This document shows, piece after piece, positions 56,720 through 64,000 of a stretch of DNA of 64,000 nucleotides. Position numbers and translations under genes: made by a program. This DNA is from Microbispora siamensis. GTDB taxonomy: Bacteria > Actinomycetota > Actinomycetes > Streptosporangiales > Streptosporangiaceae. The DNA is taken from contig NZ_BOOF01000037.1 of assembly GCF_016863095.1 (NCBI RefSeq), forward strand, positions 1 through 64,000. The letters are read 5' to 3'. The notes beneath the pieces were generated by a model. It had not been told where the DNA came from. It was given only the letters and a program-made list of their open reading frames with translations, and made no database searches. Each line of letters begins with the position of its first letter. The stretch's first letter is position 1.

Positions 56720-58203
56720 CGGACACGGTGCTCGGCGGGCGGTACCGGCTGACCTCCCCCATCGCCGCGGGCGGCATGGGCGAGGTCTGGCGGGCCGACG
56801 ACGAACTGCTCGGCCGGGAGGTGGCGATCAAGCTGCTCGGCCGCCATGTCGCGGGCGACGCCACCTTCCGCGACCGGTTCCGCTCCGAGGCCAGGATCAC
56901 CGCCGCCCTGACCGACCCCGGCATCGCCCAGGTCTTCGACTACGGCGAGACCGACGGGCTGGCCTACCTCGTGATGGAACTGGTGAGGGGCGAGCCGCTG
57001 TCGGCCATCCTGGCCCGCAACGGCGTGCTCGGGCCGGACGTCACGCTCGACATCATCGAGCAGACCGCCCGGGGCCTGCACGCGGCCCACCGGGCCGGGG
57101 TGATCCACCGCGACGTCAAGCCCGGCAACCTGCTCGTCACCGAGGCAGGACAGGTCAAGATCACCGACTTCGGCATCGCCCGCGCACTGGAGGCCGCGCC
57201 GCTGACCGCGACCGGCACCATCCTCGGCACCGCCCAGTACGTGAGCCCGGAGCAGGCGTCCGGCACCACCCTCACCCCGGCGAGCGACGTCTACTCGCTC
57301 GGGGTGGTGGCCTACGAATGCCTCGCGGGCCGCCCGCCGTTCACGGCGGAGACCCCGGTGGCGCTCGCGCTGCGGCATCTCAACGACACGCCCCCGCCGC
57401 TGCCGGGGAACGTGCCCGCGCCGGTGGCGGCCCTCGTGATGGCCATGCTGGCCAAGGACCCCGCCGCGCGGCCGGAGACCGGGCCGGTGCTCCTCGACAG
57501 GGTGCGGGTGCTGCGCGAGACCCTCGCGGGCACGGCGGCCTCGACGGCGGTGCTCGGTTCGCTGACCGATCCCCGGGGCTTCCCGGCGGCGGGCGGCGCG
57601 GGCCGGACCACCCCTCCGGCCACGCCCGGCCTGACGGCGCCTCTGGGCGAGCCCGCGGGAGCCGGCACCCCGCGTCCCGGCGCCACCGCGCCCATCGGCC
57701 CTGCCCCCGCCTCCCCGCGCAGGGCTCCCGCGGGCGTCCCCGACGCCCGTACGCGGCGCCCAGGCGGTCCGGAGGGGCCCGTCGGCGGGCGGCGCCGCCG
57801 GGCGACCCTGCTCCTCGCGACGGCCGGCTGCGCCGCCGCGGTCGGCATCGGGGTCCTGGCCTTCACCGCCGCCCACACCGGCGAATCACCGCCGGACCCG
57901 GGTGAGACGGCCGCGCCCGTCTCACCGTCCTCCTCGCCGTCGCCATCGCCGTCGTCGGCGCGTACGAACAGGTCAGAGGTTCCGCGGACGCATCGGCCGA
58001 CCGCTCCGGCGGCGTCGGACGAGCCGAGCGCCGTTCCGTCGGCTACCGTAAGCAGGTCGGCATCAACCACCCAGACGCCCACACCGGCTTCGTCCCCGAC
58101 CTCGACCCCGACTCCGACGTCCACCCCGGCCACGGAACCCAGTGAGACTCCGCTCCCGACGGACGCCCCACCCGACACGAACCCTCCGGATGAGGGGGAG
58201 TGA
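56716..58203 (+). CDS. pknA: PknA-like Ser/Thr protein kinase
   Basis: A 495-residue membrane kinase. GRYRLTSPIAAGGMGEVW and AIKLL are the ATP-binding and Lys sites, HRDVKPGNLL the catalytic loop, DFGIAR the metal site and GTAQYVSPEQ the activation-loop end. After about residue 280 a disordered linker, one helix (ATLLLATAGCAAAVGIGVLAF) and an external Ser/Thr/Pro-rich tail follow; there are no PASTA domains. It controls septum and wall growth. GTG 56716 overlaps pbpA. Confidence 0.94.
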   Translation: MTDTVLGGRYRLTSPIAAGGMGEVWRADDELLGREVAIKLLGRHVAGDATFRDRFRSEARITAALTDPGIAQVFDYGETDGLAYLVMELVRGEPLSAILARNGVLGPDVTLDIIEQTARGLHAAHRAGVIHRDVKPGNLLVTEAGQVKITDFGIARALEAAPLTATGTILGTAQYVSPEQASGTTLTPASDVYSLGVVAYECLAGRPPFTAETPVALALRHLNDTPPPLPGNVPAPVAALVMAMLAKDPAARPETGPVLLDRVRVLRETLAGTAASTAVLGSLTDPRGFPAAGGAGRTTPPATPGLTAPLGEPAGAGTPRPGATAPIGPAPASPRRAPAGVPDARTRRPGGPEGPVGGRRRRATLLLATAGCAAAVGIGVLAFTAAHTGESPPDPGETAAPVSPSSSPSPSPSSARTNRSEVPRTHRPTAPAASDEPSAVPSATVSRSASTTQTPTPASSPTSTPTPTSTPATEPSETPLPTDAPPDTNPPDEGE

Positions 58204-58270
58204 TGAGGAGAGGGGTCGATGATGGAGACCGGTGGCACCCCACGATGAACGGCAAGGGACAGTGCAGGAA

Positions 58271-60166
58271 ATGACTCAGCCACGACTACTCGGCGGACGC
58301 TACGAGCTGGATGGCGTCGTGGGGCGTGGCGGCATGGCCGAGGTGTATCGCGCCCGGGACATCCGGCTGGACCGTGTCGTCGCCATCAAGACGCTCCGCT
58401 CCGACCTCGCCAGGGACCACACGTTCCAGGCGCGCTTCCGGCGTGAGGCGCAGTCCGCCGCCTCGCTCAACCACCCGTCGATCATCGCCGTGTACGACAC
58501 CGGCGAGGACATGATGGACGGCACGCCCGTGCCGTACATCGTGATGGAGTTCGTCGACGGGCGGACGCTGCGCGACCTGCTGCGCGCCGACCGGCGGCTG
58601 CTGCCCGAGCGGGCCATGGAGCTGGTGGACGGCATCCTGCGGGCGCTCGACTACAGCCACCGGGGCGGCATCGTCCACCGGGACATCAAGCCGGCCAACA
58701 TCATGTTGACGGTCAACGGCGAGGTCAAGGTGATGGACTTCGGCATCGCCCGGGCCATGGCCGACTCCGCCGCCACGATGACCCAGACGGCCCAGGTGAT
58801 CGGCACCGCGCAGTACCTGTCGCCCGAGCAGGCCCGCGGCGAGCGCGTGGACGCCCGCAGCGACATCTACTCGACCGGCTGCGTGTTGTACGAGCTGCTC
58901 ACCGGCCAGCCGCCCTTCACCGGCGACTCCCCCGTGGCGATCGCCTACCAGCACGTGCGGGAGGACCCGATCCCGCCGTCGCGGATCGACCCCGAGATCC
59001 CGCAGTGGGCCGACGCGATCGTGCTCAAGGCGATGGCCAAGGACCCGGTCCACCGCTACCAGAGCGCCGCGGAGATGCGCGGCGACATCCAGCGGGTGCT
59101 GTCGGGCATGCCGGTCGACCCGCAGACGATGGCGATGGCCACCCAGCAGTACAACGGGTACGGCGCAGACCGCACGCGGACGATGACCACCGCCGGCGGC
59201 GCCCCCATGACGCAGAGCACGCGCGCCATCCCCGACTACGAGTACGCCCAGGAAGAGCGCGGCGGCGGCCGGTACGACGGGCGGCGGCGCAGCGGCGGCG
59301 GCGGCAACACCGCGTTGAAGACCGCCCTGTGGATCCTCATCCCGCTGGTGGTCATCGGCGCCATGATCGGTGTCGGCTACGCCTTCCTCGGGTCCGGGGG
59401 CTCCTCGACCGCCGACAAGGTCCAGGTGCCGTCGGTGACGAACCAGACGAAGGCGGCGGCCAAGCAGGCACTGGAGGCGGCCGGGTTCAAGGTCGCCTTC
59501 GGCCCGGACGAGTTCAACAGCGACGTCCCCAAGGGCGCCGTCGTGAGCACCGACCCCCCCGGGGGCGAGCAGGCCGACCGCGGGGCCACGGTCACCGTCA
59601 TCGTGTCCAAGGGCGAGGAGAAGGTCACCGTCCCCGATGACCTGATCGGCAAGACGCCGGAGGAGGCCAGGGCCGAACTGGAGGCGCTGGAGCTGAAGGT
59701 CAGCATCGTGCCGAAGGCCTCCACCAAGGAGCAGGGCAAGGTCTTCGACAGCAACCCCAAGCCGGGCGAGAAGGTCGAGAAGGGCGCCCTGGTCCGGCTG
59801 TACGTGCCCCAGGAGATGACGGAGGTCCCGAGCGTGCTCGGCCTCACGCTGGAGGACGCGACCCGGACGCTGAAGGGCGCCGGCTTCAAGGTCAAGTCGC
59901 AGGAGCGGCCGAGCGACACGGTTCCACAGGGCAGCGTGATCGACCAGTCGCCGCAGCCGGGGACCAAGCTCAACCCCAACACCACGATCACGCTGACGGT
60001 CTCCAGCGGCCCCTCTCAGCAGCAGGAGACGCCGACCCAGCCCCCGACCCAGGAGGAGCCGACGGACACGCCGACCGACGGCAGCGACGGTGGCGACGGC
60101 GGTGACGGCGGCGGCGTGCAGATCGGGCCGCCCGGAGAGGGCGACGACAACCCGTTCGGCAACTAG
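58271..60166 (+). CDS. pknB: PknB-like Ser/Thr kinase with PASTA domains
   Basis: A 631-residue kinase. GRYELDGVVGRGGMAEVYRA, AIKTL, HRDIKPANIM, DFGIARAM and GTAQYLSPEQ mark the kinase. One helix (ALWILIPLVVIGAMIGVGYAF) is followed by three PASTA units starting near VPSVTNQTK, VPDDLIGKTPEEA and VPSVLGLTLEDA, then a Gln/Pro/Gly-rich tail. The PASTA units sense muropeptides or lipid II. Mycobacterial PknB has four, so this form is shorter. ATG 58271 is chosen over an open extension to 58232. 67 bp separate it from pknA. Confidence 0.95.
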   Translation: MTQPRLLGGRYELDGVVGRGGMAEVYRARDIRLDRVVAIKTLRSDLARDHTFQARFRREAQSAASLNHPSIIAVYDTGEDMMDGTPVPYIVMEFVDGRTLRDLLRADRRLLPERAMELVDGILRALDYSHRGGIVHRDIKPANIMLTVNGEVKVMDFGIARAMADSAATMTQTAQVIGTAQYLSPEQARGERVDARSDIYSTGCVLYELLTGQPPFTGDSPVAIAYQHVREDPIPPSRIDPEIPQWADAIVLKAMAKDPVHRYQSAAEMRGDIQRVLSGMPVDPQTMAMATQQYNGYGADRTRTMTTAGGAPMTQSTRAIPDYEYAQEERGGGRYDGRRRSGGGGNTALKTALWILIPLVVIGAMIGVGYAFLGSGGSSTADKVQVPSVTNQTKAAAKQALEAAGFKVAFGPDEFNSDVPKGAVVSTDPPGGEQADRGATVTVIVSKGEEKVTVPDDLIGKTPEEARAELEALELKVSIVPKASTKEQGKVFDSNPKPGEKVEKGALVRLYVPQEMTEVPSVLGLTLEDATRTLKGAGFKVKSQERPSDTVPQGSVIDQSPQPGTKLNPNTTITLTVSSGPSQQQETPTQPPTQEEPTDTPTDGSDGGDGGDGGGVQIGPPGEGDDNPFGN

Positions 60167-60311
60167 CCGGAAGAGCGGACGGCGGTCACCGCGAGGCGGT
60201 GGCCGCCGTCGGCGTTTCACCGGGGTTTCGCCGGGGTTTCGAGGGCCCTGCCGCGACACGGCCGGCCGGGCGAACGGCATAGAGCAGGACGGACGACTCC
60301 GGGCATGAGGA

Positions 60312-60348
60312 AGGGCTTCCGCCACTCGGGGGCAATGGCGGAAGCCCT
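60312..60348. terminator. Bidirectional terminator between pknB and trpG
   Basis: AGGGCTTCCGCCA (60312-60324) and TGGCGGAAGCCCT (60336-60348) form a perfect 13-bp stem with an 11-nt loop. CTCTTCT follows on the plus strand and TCCTC on the minus strand. It separates two convergent operons. Confidence 0.85.
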
Positions 60349-60380
60349 CACTCTTCTAGTCGTAACGAGAGCGGAAAGCG

Positions 60381-60959
60381 TTACACGATCTGCGCGAGCC
60401 AATTTCCGAGCAGCCGATGGCCGTGCTCGGACACGACCGACTCGGGGTGGAACTGCACGCCCTCGATGGGGGCGTCGCGGTGGCGCAGGCCCATGATGAC
60501 GCCGTCGGGCGTGGTGGCCGTCACCTCCAGCGCGTCCGGTACGGTGCCGGGGACCACGGCGAGCGAGTGGTAGCGCGTCATCGTGACCGGCGAAGGAAGC
60601 TCCCGGAACACGCCTCGCCCGTCGTGGGAGATCAGGCTGGTGCGGCCGTGCATGAGCTCGGGCGCCCGGTCCACCACGGCCCCGTACGCCACGGCGATGG
60701 CCTGGTGACCGAGACAGACCCCGAGCAGCGGCAGGCCGCGCTCGGCGCAGTGCCGTACGAGGGACACCGACACCCCGGCGGCCTCCGGCGTGCCGGGCCC
60801 CGGCGAGACGAGCACGGCGTCGAAGGCGTCGGCGTCGCCCACGGCGACGTGGTCGCGCGGCCGTACGTCGCAGTCCGCGCCCAGACCACGCAGATACTGC
60901 ACGATCGTGTGCACGAAGCTGTCGTGATTGTCGACCACGAGCACCCGGATCGGGCCCAT
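60381..60959 (-). CDS. trpG: Anthranilate/aminodeoxychorismate synthase glutamine amidotransferase (TrpG/PabA)
   Basis: A 192-residue class I amidotransferase. VVDNHDSFVHTIVQYL opens it, VSPGPGTPE and LGVCLGHQAIA contain the oxyanion loop and catalytic Cys, and EGVQFHPES the His and Glu. It supplies ammonia to chorismate-using synthases for tryptophan or folate. ATG 60959 follows GGGAG. Its position convergent with pknB matches actinobacterial synteny. The partner synthase is not in the window. Confidence 0.93.
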   Translation of the reverse strand: MGPIRVLVVDNHDSFVHTIVQYLRGLGADCDVRPRDHVAVGDADAFDAVLVSPGPGTPEAAGVSVSLVRHCAERGLPLLGVCLGHQAIAVAYGAVVDRAPELMHGRTSLISHDGRGVFRELPSPVTMTRYHSLAVVPGTVPDALEVTATTPDGVIMGLRHRDAPIEGVQFHPESVVSEHGHRLLGNWLAQIV

Positions 60960-61152
60960 AGTGTCTCCCGCTTCACCGGGGTGGTGGGTGTACAGAGCGG
61001 AAATCGGACTTTCAGCGTACGGCAATCCCGCATGGGGGATCGCCCGGCGGGGTCCGCGCCGACTATCCTTGCTCGGGACTTCACCGCCACAGCGATTACG
61101 CTATTGACACCAGCCCGCACGACCGCGCGGGTACCCACCAGGAGAAGCTCCC

Positions 61153-61398
61153 GTGCCCAAGTCGAAGACCCGCAAGAAGGCCGTTTACACGCCGCCGCAG
61201 AAGTCGCAGACGGTGAAGGTCAGCCCGCGTTGGCTCGCCCCCGTCATGGTGGCCTGCTGGATCATCGGTATCGCCTGGATCGCGATCTACTACATCGCGC
61301 CGACCGTTCCCGGCATCTCCGCCCTGGCGAACTGGAACCTGCTGATCGGTTTCGGGCTCATCATCGTCGGCGTCGTGCTGTCGACGAAGTGGCGTTAG
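61153..61398 (+). CDS. crgA: Cell division protein CrgA
   Basis: An 81-residue protein of the actinobacterial CrgA family. A basic N-terminus (KSKTRKKAVYTPPQKSQ) is followed by two helices (WLAPVMVACWIIGIAWIAIYY and NLLIGFGLIIVGVVL) and a KWR end. It binds FtsZ, FtsQ, FtsI and CwsA and coordinates septation and polar growth. GTG 61153 follows AGGAGAAG. It is divergent from trpG. Two DnaA-like sites lie just after its stop. Confidence 0.96.
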   Translation: MPKSKTRKKAVYTPPQKSQTVKVSPRWLAPVMVACWIIGIAWIAIYYIAPTVPGISALANWNLLIGFGLIIVGVVLSTKWR

Positions 61399-61415
61399 GC
61401 TGCTTTCTTAAGATT

Positions 61416-61449
61416 CTTTCCACAGCTTTTATCCACAGCCTGTGGACAG
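61416..61449. promoter_or_regulatory. Second cluster of DnaA-box-like sites, downstream of crgA
   Basis: CTTTCCACA (61416-61424), TTATCCACA (61429-61437, an exact consensus box) and TGTGGACAG (61441-61449, one change) lie within 34 bp. The last two face each other and form TCCACAG-C-CTGTGGA, a perfect 7-bp dyad that could also act as a weak terminator hairpin. Confidence 0.6.
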
Positions 61450-61526
61450 GTGATCAGGCTGCCCCAGGCCGGGTTCGGACCGGGCGGCGCACTGCCCAGC
61501 CCGGCCCGGCCCTGGCGTGAGGACGG

Positions 61527-61733
61527 TCAGCTTCGGCCAAGCATCTCGGCGGTGAGGATGTTCCCTCCGAGGCCCCACCCGCCGTCGGGCACCTCCTCCA
61601 CGAGGACCAGGGTGGTCGCCCGGGCCCGCTCGCCGTACACGTCGGCGTAGGCGTCGGTGACGGCGTCGATGAGCTTCTTCTTGGACTCGGGGGTCAGGGT
61701 GTCGGCGGGCACCTTGAGGTTGGCGAACGGCAT
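61527..61733 (-). CDS. Tautomerase (4-oxalocrotonate tautomerase family)
   Basis: A 68-residue monomer of the family: after Met removal Pro1 (PFANLKVPADTLTPE) is the catalytic base, with VEEVPDGGWGLGG near the C-terminus. Such proteins form hexamers and isomerise enol/keto acids. The SDR gene upstream ends 53 bp earlier on the same strand, so the two form one operon that is divergent from the TetR gene. Confidence 0.9.
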   Translation of the reverse strand: MPFANLKVPADTLTPESKKKLIDAVTDAYADVYGERARATTLVLVEEVPDGGWGLGGNILTAEMLGRS

Positions 61734-61786
61734 GCTCGTTCCTTTCGGGTTGTTTCGGGTGTTTCCTGGGTGGAGTGCGGCGGGCG

Positions 61787-62521
61787 TCAGACGATGCCGC
61801 CGTTGGCGCGCACGACCTGGCCGTTGACCCAGTGCCCCGCGGGGCTCGCCAGGAAGGCGACGACCTCCGCGATGTCCTCGGGGGTGCCGAGCCGTTCGAG
61901 CGGGGGCTGCTTGGCCATCCGCTCGATCGTGGCCTCATCCTTGCCTTCGAAGAAAAGCTCTGTGGCGGTCGGGCCGGGCGCGACCGCGTTGACCGTGATG
62001 TCCCGCCCCCGCAGTTCGCGGGCGAGCACGAGCGTCATCGCCTCGACGGCGCCCTTGCTGGCGGCGTACGCCCCGTAGGTGGGCAGTTGCAGGCCCACGA
62101 TGGACGTGGACAGGGTGATGATCGTGCCGCCGCCGCGCACGCGGCGCGCGGCCTCCCGCGCCATGACGAAGGTGCCACGGATGTTGGTGCGGTGCAGGGC
62201 GTCCAGCTCGGCGAGATCGAGGTCCGCGATCGGGGACAGCGACAGGCGACCCGCCGAGTTGACGACGACGTCGACCCCGCCGAACTCCTTCTCCGCCGCG
62301 TCGAACATCGCAGCGACCGCGTCCTCGTCCGCGACGTCGGCCTGCGCCGCGATCGCCCGGCCGCCGGCCGACGTGACCGCGTCGACCACCTCGGCCGCGG
62401 CCGAGGCAGAGCCCTGATATCCCACGACGACGGCGAAGCCGCGTGCGGCCAGCGTCGTCGCGATCGCCCGGCCGATCCCACGGGAGCCGCCGCTGACGAC
62501 GGCCACGCGCTGATCACTCAT
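61787..62521 (-). CDS. Short-chain dehydrogenase/reductase (FabG-like)
   Basis: A 244-residue classical SDR: VVSGGSRGIGRAIA (cofactor), NSAGRLSLSP in place of NNAG, TLSTSIVG with catalytic Ser, YGAYAASKGAVEAM with Tyr and Lys, and VNAVAPGPTATELF. It reduces an unknown carbonyl with NAD(P)H. It is the first gene of a two-gene operon with the tautomerase and is divergent from the TetR-type regulator, so it is a probable target. Confidence 0.92.
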   Translation of the reverse strand: MSDQRVAVVSGGSRGIGRAIATTLAARGFAVVVGYQGSASAAAEVVDAVTSAGGRAIAAQADVADEDAVAAMFDAAEKEFGGVDVVVNSAGRLSLSPIADLDLAELDALHRTNIRGTFVMAREAARRVRGGGTIITLSTSIVGLQLPTYGAYAASKGAVEAMTLVLARELRGRDITVNAVAPGPTATELFFEGKDEATIERMAKQPPLERLGTPEDIAEVVAFLASPAGHWVNGQVVRANGGIV

Positions 62522-62543
62522 CGGAGAACTCCTTCCTATCGCT

Positions 62544-62562
62544 GATACGAGCTGCTCGTATC
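62544..62562. promoter_or_regulatory. TetR operator candidate
   Basis: GATACGAG (62544-62551) faces CTCGTATC (62555-62562) across CTG, a perfect dyad in the 110-bp spacer between the SDR operon and the TetR gene. A partial third half-site TTACGAG follows near 62567. Confidence 0.7.
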
Positions 62563-62631
62563 GGTGTTACGAGACCAGACGTTAGCACGATCCCCATAAC
62601 GGCGCTAGCGGGATTCCGTATCATTGGTTAC

Positions 62632-63345
62632 ATGGCAGGTGCGGACACCCTACGCGCGGCGATGATCGAGGCCGCCGAGAAGCAACTGGCGACGTCCTCG
62701 GACAACGACATCGCCACGCGCGCGGTCTGTGAAGCGGTCGGCGTGACCCAGCCCGTGCTCTACCGGCTGTTCGGCGACAAGCGGGGACTCCTCGACGCCG
62801 TCGCCGACCACGGGTACGAGCGCTACGCCGCGCTCAAGGCCGCGCAGGAGCAGACGGCCGACCCGGTGGCCGACCTCCGGGCCGGCTGGGACGGCCACAT
62901 GGCCTTCGCGCGGGAGAACCGTGCCCTCTACCAGCTCATGTTCACGCCTCGGCCGTGGTCCCGGTCCACGGCTCGCGACCGGGTGTTCACCCTCCTGGAG
63001 GCCACGCTCGTACGGTGCGCGGCGATCGGCGCGCTGAGAGTGGAGCCGCCGATCGCGGCCCGGCTGATCCTGTCCGCGAGCGTCGGGGCAGCGCTCGACC
63101 ACATCGCCAGTCCGGAGCTCTTCGACGACCCCGCGCTGTCCCACCGCATGCGCGACGCCGTGTTCGCGCACGTGCTCACCGAGGCGACCGTGCGGGAGGA
63201 CGCCGACCCCCTCCGCGAGGCCGCGCTGCGCCTGCGCGCGCAACTCGACCTCGCCGGCACCGAGGCCCTCGAGCCGGTCGAGACCGCCCTGCTCCGGCGC
63301 TGGCTCGACCGCATCACACAGCCCGGCGCGGGGAGCGTCAGGTGA
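62632..63345 (+). CDS. TetR-family transcriptional regulator
   Basis: A 237-residue regulator. The N-terminal helix-turn-helix is at about residues 10-55 (AAEKQLATSSDNDIATRAVCEAVGVTQPVLYRLFGDKRGLLDAVADHG). The C-terminal ligand domain is helical (GWDGHMAFARENRALYQLMF) as in the TetR_C_11-like group. It probably represses the divergent SDR-tautomerase operon and itself by binding the dyad at 62544-62562. Its stop overlaps the convergent rhomboid gene by 8 bp. Confidence 0.9.
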   Translation: MAGADTLRAAMIEAAEKQLATSSDNDIATRAVCEAVGVTQPVLYRLFGDKRGLLDAVADHGYERYAALKAAQEQTADPVADLRAGWDGHMAFARENRALYQLMFTPRPWSRSTARDRVFTLLEATLVRCAAIGALRVEPPIAARLILSASVGAALDHIASPELFDDPALSHRMRDAVFAHVLTEATVREDADPLREAALRLRAQLDLAGTEALEPVETALLRRWLDRITQPGAGSVR

Positions 63346-64000
63346 AGGCGCCCTCCAGCAGGCCGTACGGCGGGAGCATGGTGACGAGCAGGACCAGCGC
63401 CACCAGCACCGCGGCGGCGACGCCGGCCTGGACGAGGGTGCGGTTGCGGCGCGGAGCGTAGGCGAAACCGGCGGCGATGATCGTGCCGGTCACGAGCCCG
63501 CCGAGATGGCCCTGCCAGCTGATGCCCGGGACGACGAACGTGAGCACCACGTTGATGCCGATCAGCCACAGGACGCCGCGGGCGTCGTAGCCGAGCCTGC
63601 GGGCGACGACGAACAACGCACCGAACAGGCCGTAGATGGCGGTCGAGGCGCCGACGGCCGACGTGCCGAACAGGTAGACGGCGACCGAGCCGCCCAGCGC
63701 CGACAGCAGGTAGAGCGCGGCGAACCGGCCAGAGCCGAGCCTGCGCTCCAGTTCGGGGCCGAGGGCATAGAGCGCCCACATGTTGAACAGGATGTGCCAG
63801 AACGACGGCGGCGGGGAGTGCAGGAAGGCGCTGGTGATCAGGCGCCACCACTCGCCCATATGGACCCCGAGGGACCACATCGCGAACTGCTGGACGACCT
63901 CGTTCGGGCGCAGGACCTCCGCCCCGTACGCGAGCACGTTCAGGATCAGCAGGGTCCACGTGACACGGGGCGTGGCCACGGCGGCGCCGCCGAAGGTCGC
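63338..64000 (-). CDS. Rhomboid-family intramembrane protease, 5' end beyond the window
   Basis: At least 221 codons. Six helices include HILFNMWALYALGPELERRLG (family HxxxN-like), GASTAIYGLFGALFVVA with the catalytic Ser, and SWQGHLGGLVTG with the catalytic His. The frame stays open from GTG 63979 to the window edge and reads ATFGG, the segment that in relatives links an N-terminal zinc ribbon to the first helix; so the start lies outside. It cleaves transmembrane substrates. It follows crgA in many actinomycetes, but a three-gene cassette separates them here. Confidence 0.9.
   Translation of the reverse strand, partial: ATFGGAAVATPRVTWTLLILNVLAYGAEVLRPNEVVQQFAMWSLGVHMGEWWRLITSAFLHSPPPSFWHILFNMWALYALGPELERRLGSGRFAALYLLSALGGSVAVYLFGTSAVGASTAIYGLFGALFVVARRLGYDARGVLWLIGINVVLTFVVPGISWQGHLGGLVTGTIIAAGFAYAPRRNRTLVQAGVAAAVLVALVLLVTMLPPYGLLEGAFT

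Overview
This is a very GC-rich actinobacterial chromosome segment. It encodes a Bpa-type proteasome activator, CrgA, PknA and PknB with the FHA/PP2C/RodA/PbpA operon, many GTG starts and apparently leaderless starts. The gene order (tRNA-Leu, fhaA, fhaB, pstP, rodA, pbpA, pknA, pknB, trpG, crgA, rhomboid) is the core arrangement found not far from oriC in actinomycetes. The overall style suggests a filamentous member of the Streptosporangiales or a relative, but genus cannot be fixed from the sequence alone. oriC, dnaA and dnaN are not in the window.

Layout. 1-11 kb is an accessory stretch: a MarR/GbsR regulator (cut by the window edge) divergent from an SDR; a hydrolase pair facing a winged-helix regulator; a WYL regulator broken by a frameshift facing a DUF664 gene broken by an internal deletion; a GNAT enzyme, an AlaX-type editing protein, a secreted tripeptidyl-peptidase-like hydrolase, a nitrilase-family enzyme and a DHA2 efflux pump. 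11-13.3 kb is a xylan-degradation pair (CE4 deacetylase, GH10 xylanase) behind a sigma70-like promoter and two CCGAAA/TTTCGG dyads. 13.3-22.3 kb is mostly housekeeping: tRNA-Ser, a ParA-like ATPase, a quinone oxidoreductase, bpa, an HAD phosphatase, a cold-shock gene, serS and pheA. 22.3-29 kb carries a DnaA-box cluster, envelope glycosyltransferases, a large membrane hydrolase whose 3' end overlaps a convergent gene by 155 bp, and a STAS anti-sigma antagonist.

29.2-35.3 kb is the most unusual part. A multicopper oxidase with an eight-unit His-Ser-Glu repeat is followed by a compact same-strand cluster: a 65-residue peptide with eight cysteines, a MauE-like membrane protein, an S26 signal peptidase, a MauD/TlpA-like thioredoxin and an ABC exporter. 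The gene set reads as a ribosomally made, disulfide-rich secreted peptide with its own oxidation, leader-removal and export machinery. I know of no described system with exactly this composition.

35.3-51 kb holds two-component and anti-sigma regulators, a YidC paralogue with two small membrane proteins, an alkyltransferase, a TPP riboswitch controlling a CytX-type transporter, a rhodanese, an Fpg-family glycosylase, TenA, a GPP34 protein, an LCP ligase and two CBS/CNNM membrane proteins. 51.1-61.4 kb is the conserved cell-wall growth and Ser/Thr kinase block. 61.5-63.3 kb is a small tautomerase/SDR/TetR cassette lying between crgA and a rhomboid protease gene that runs off the right edge.
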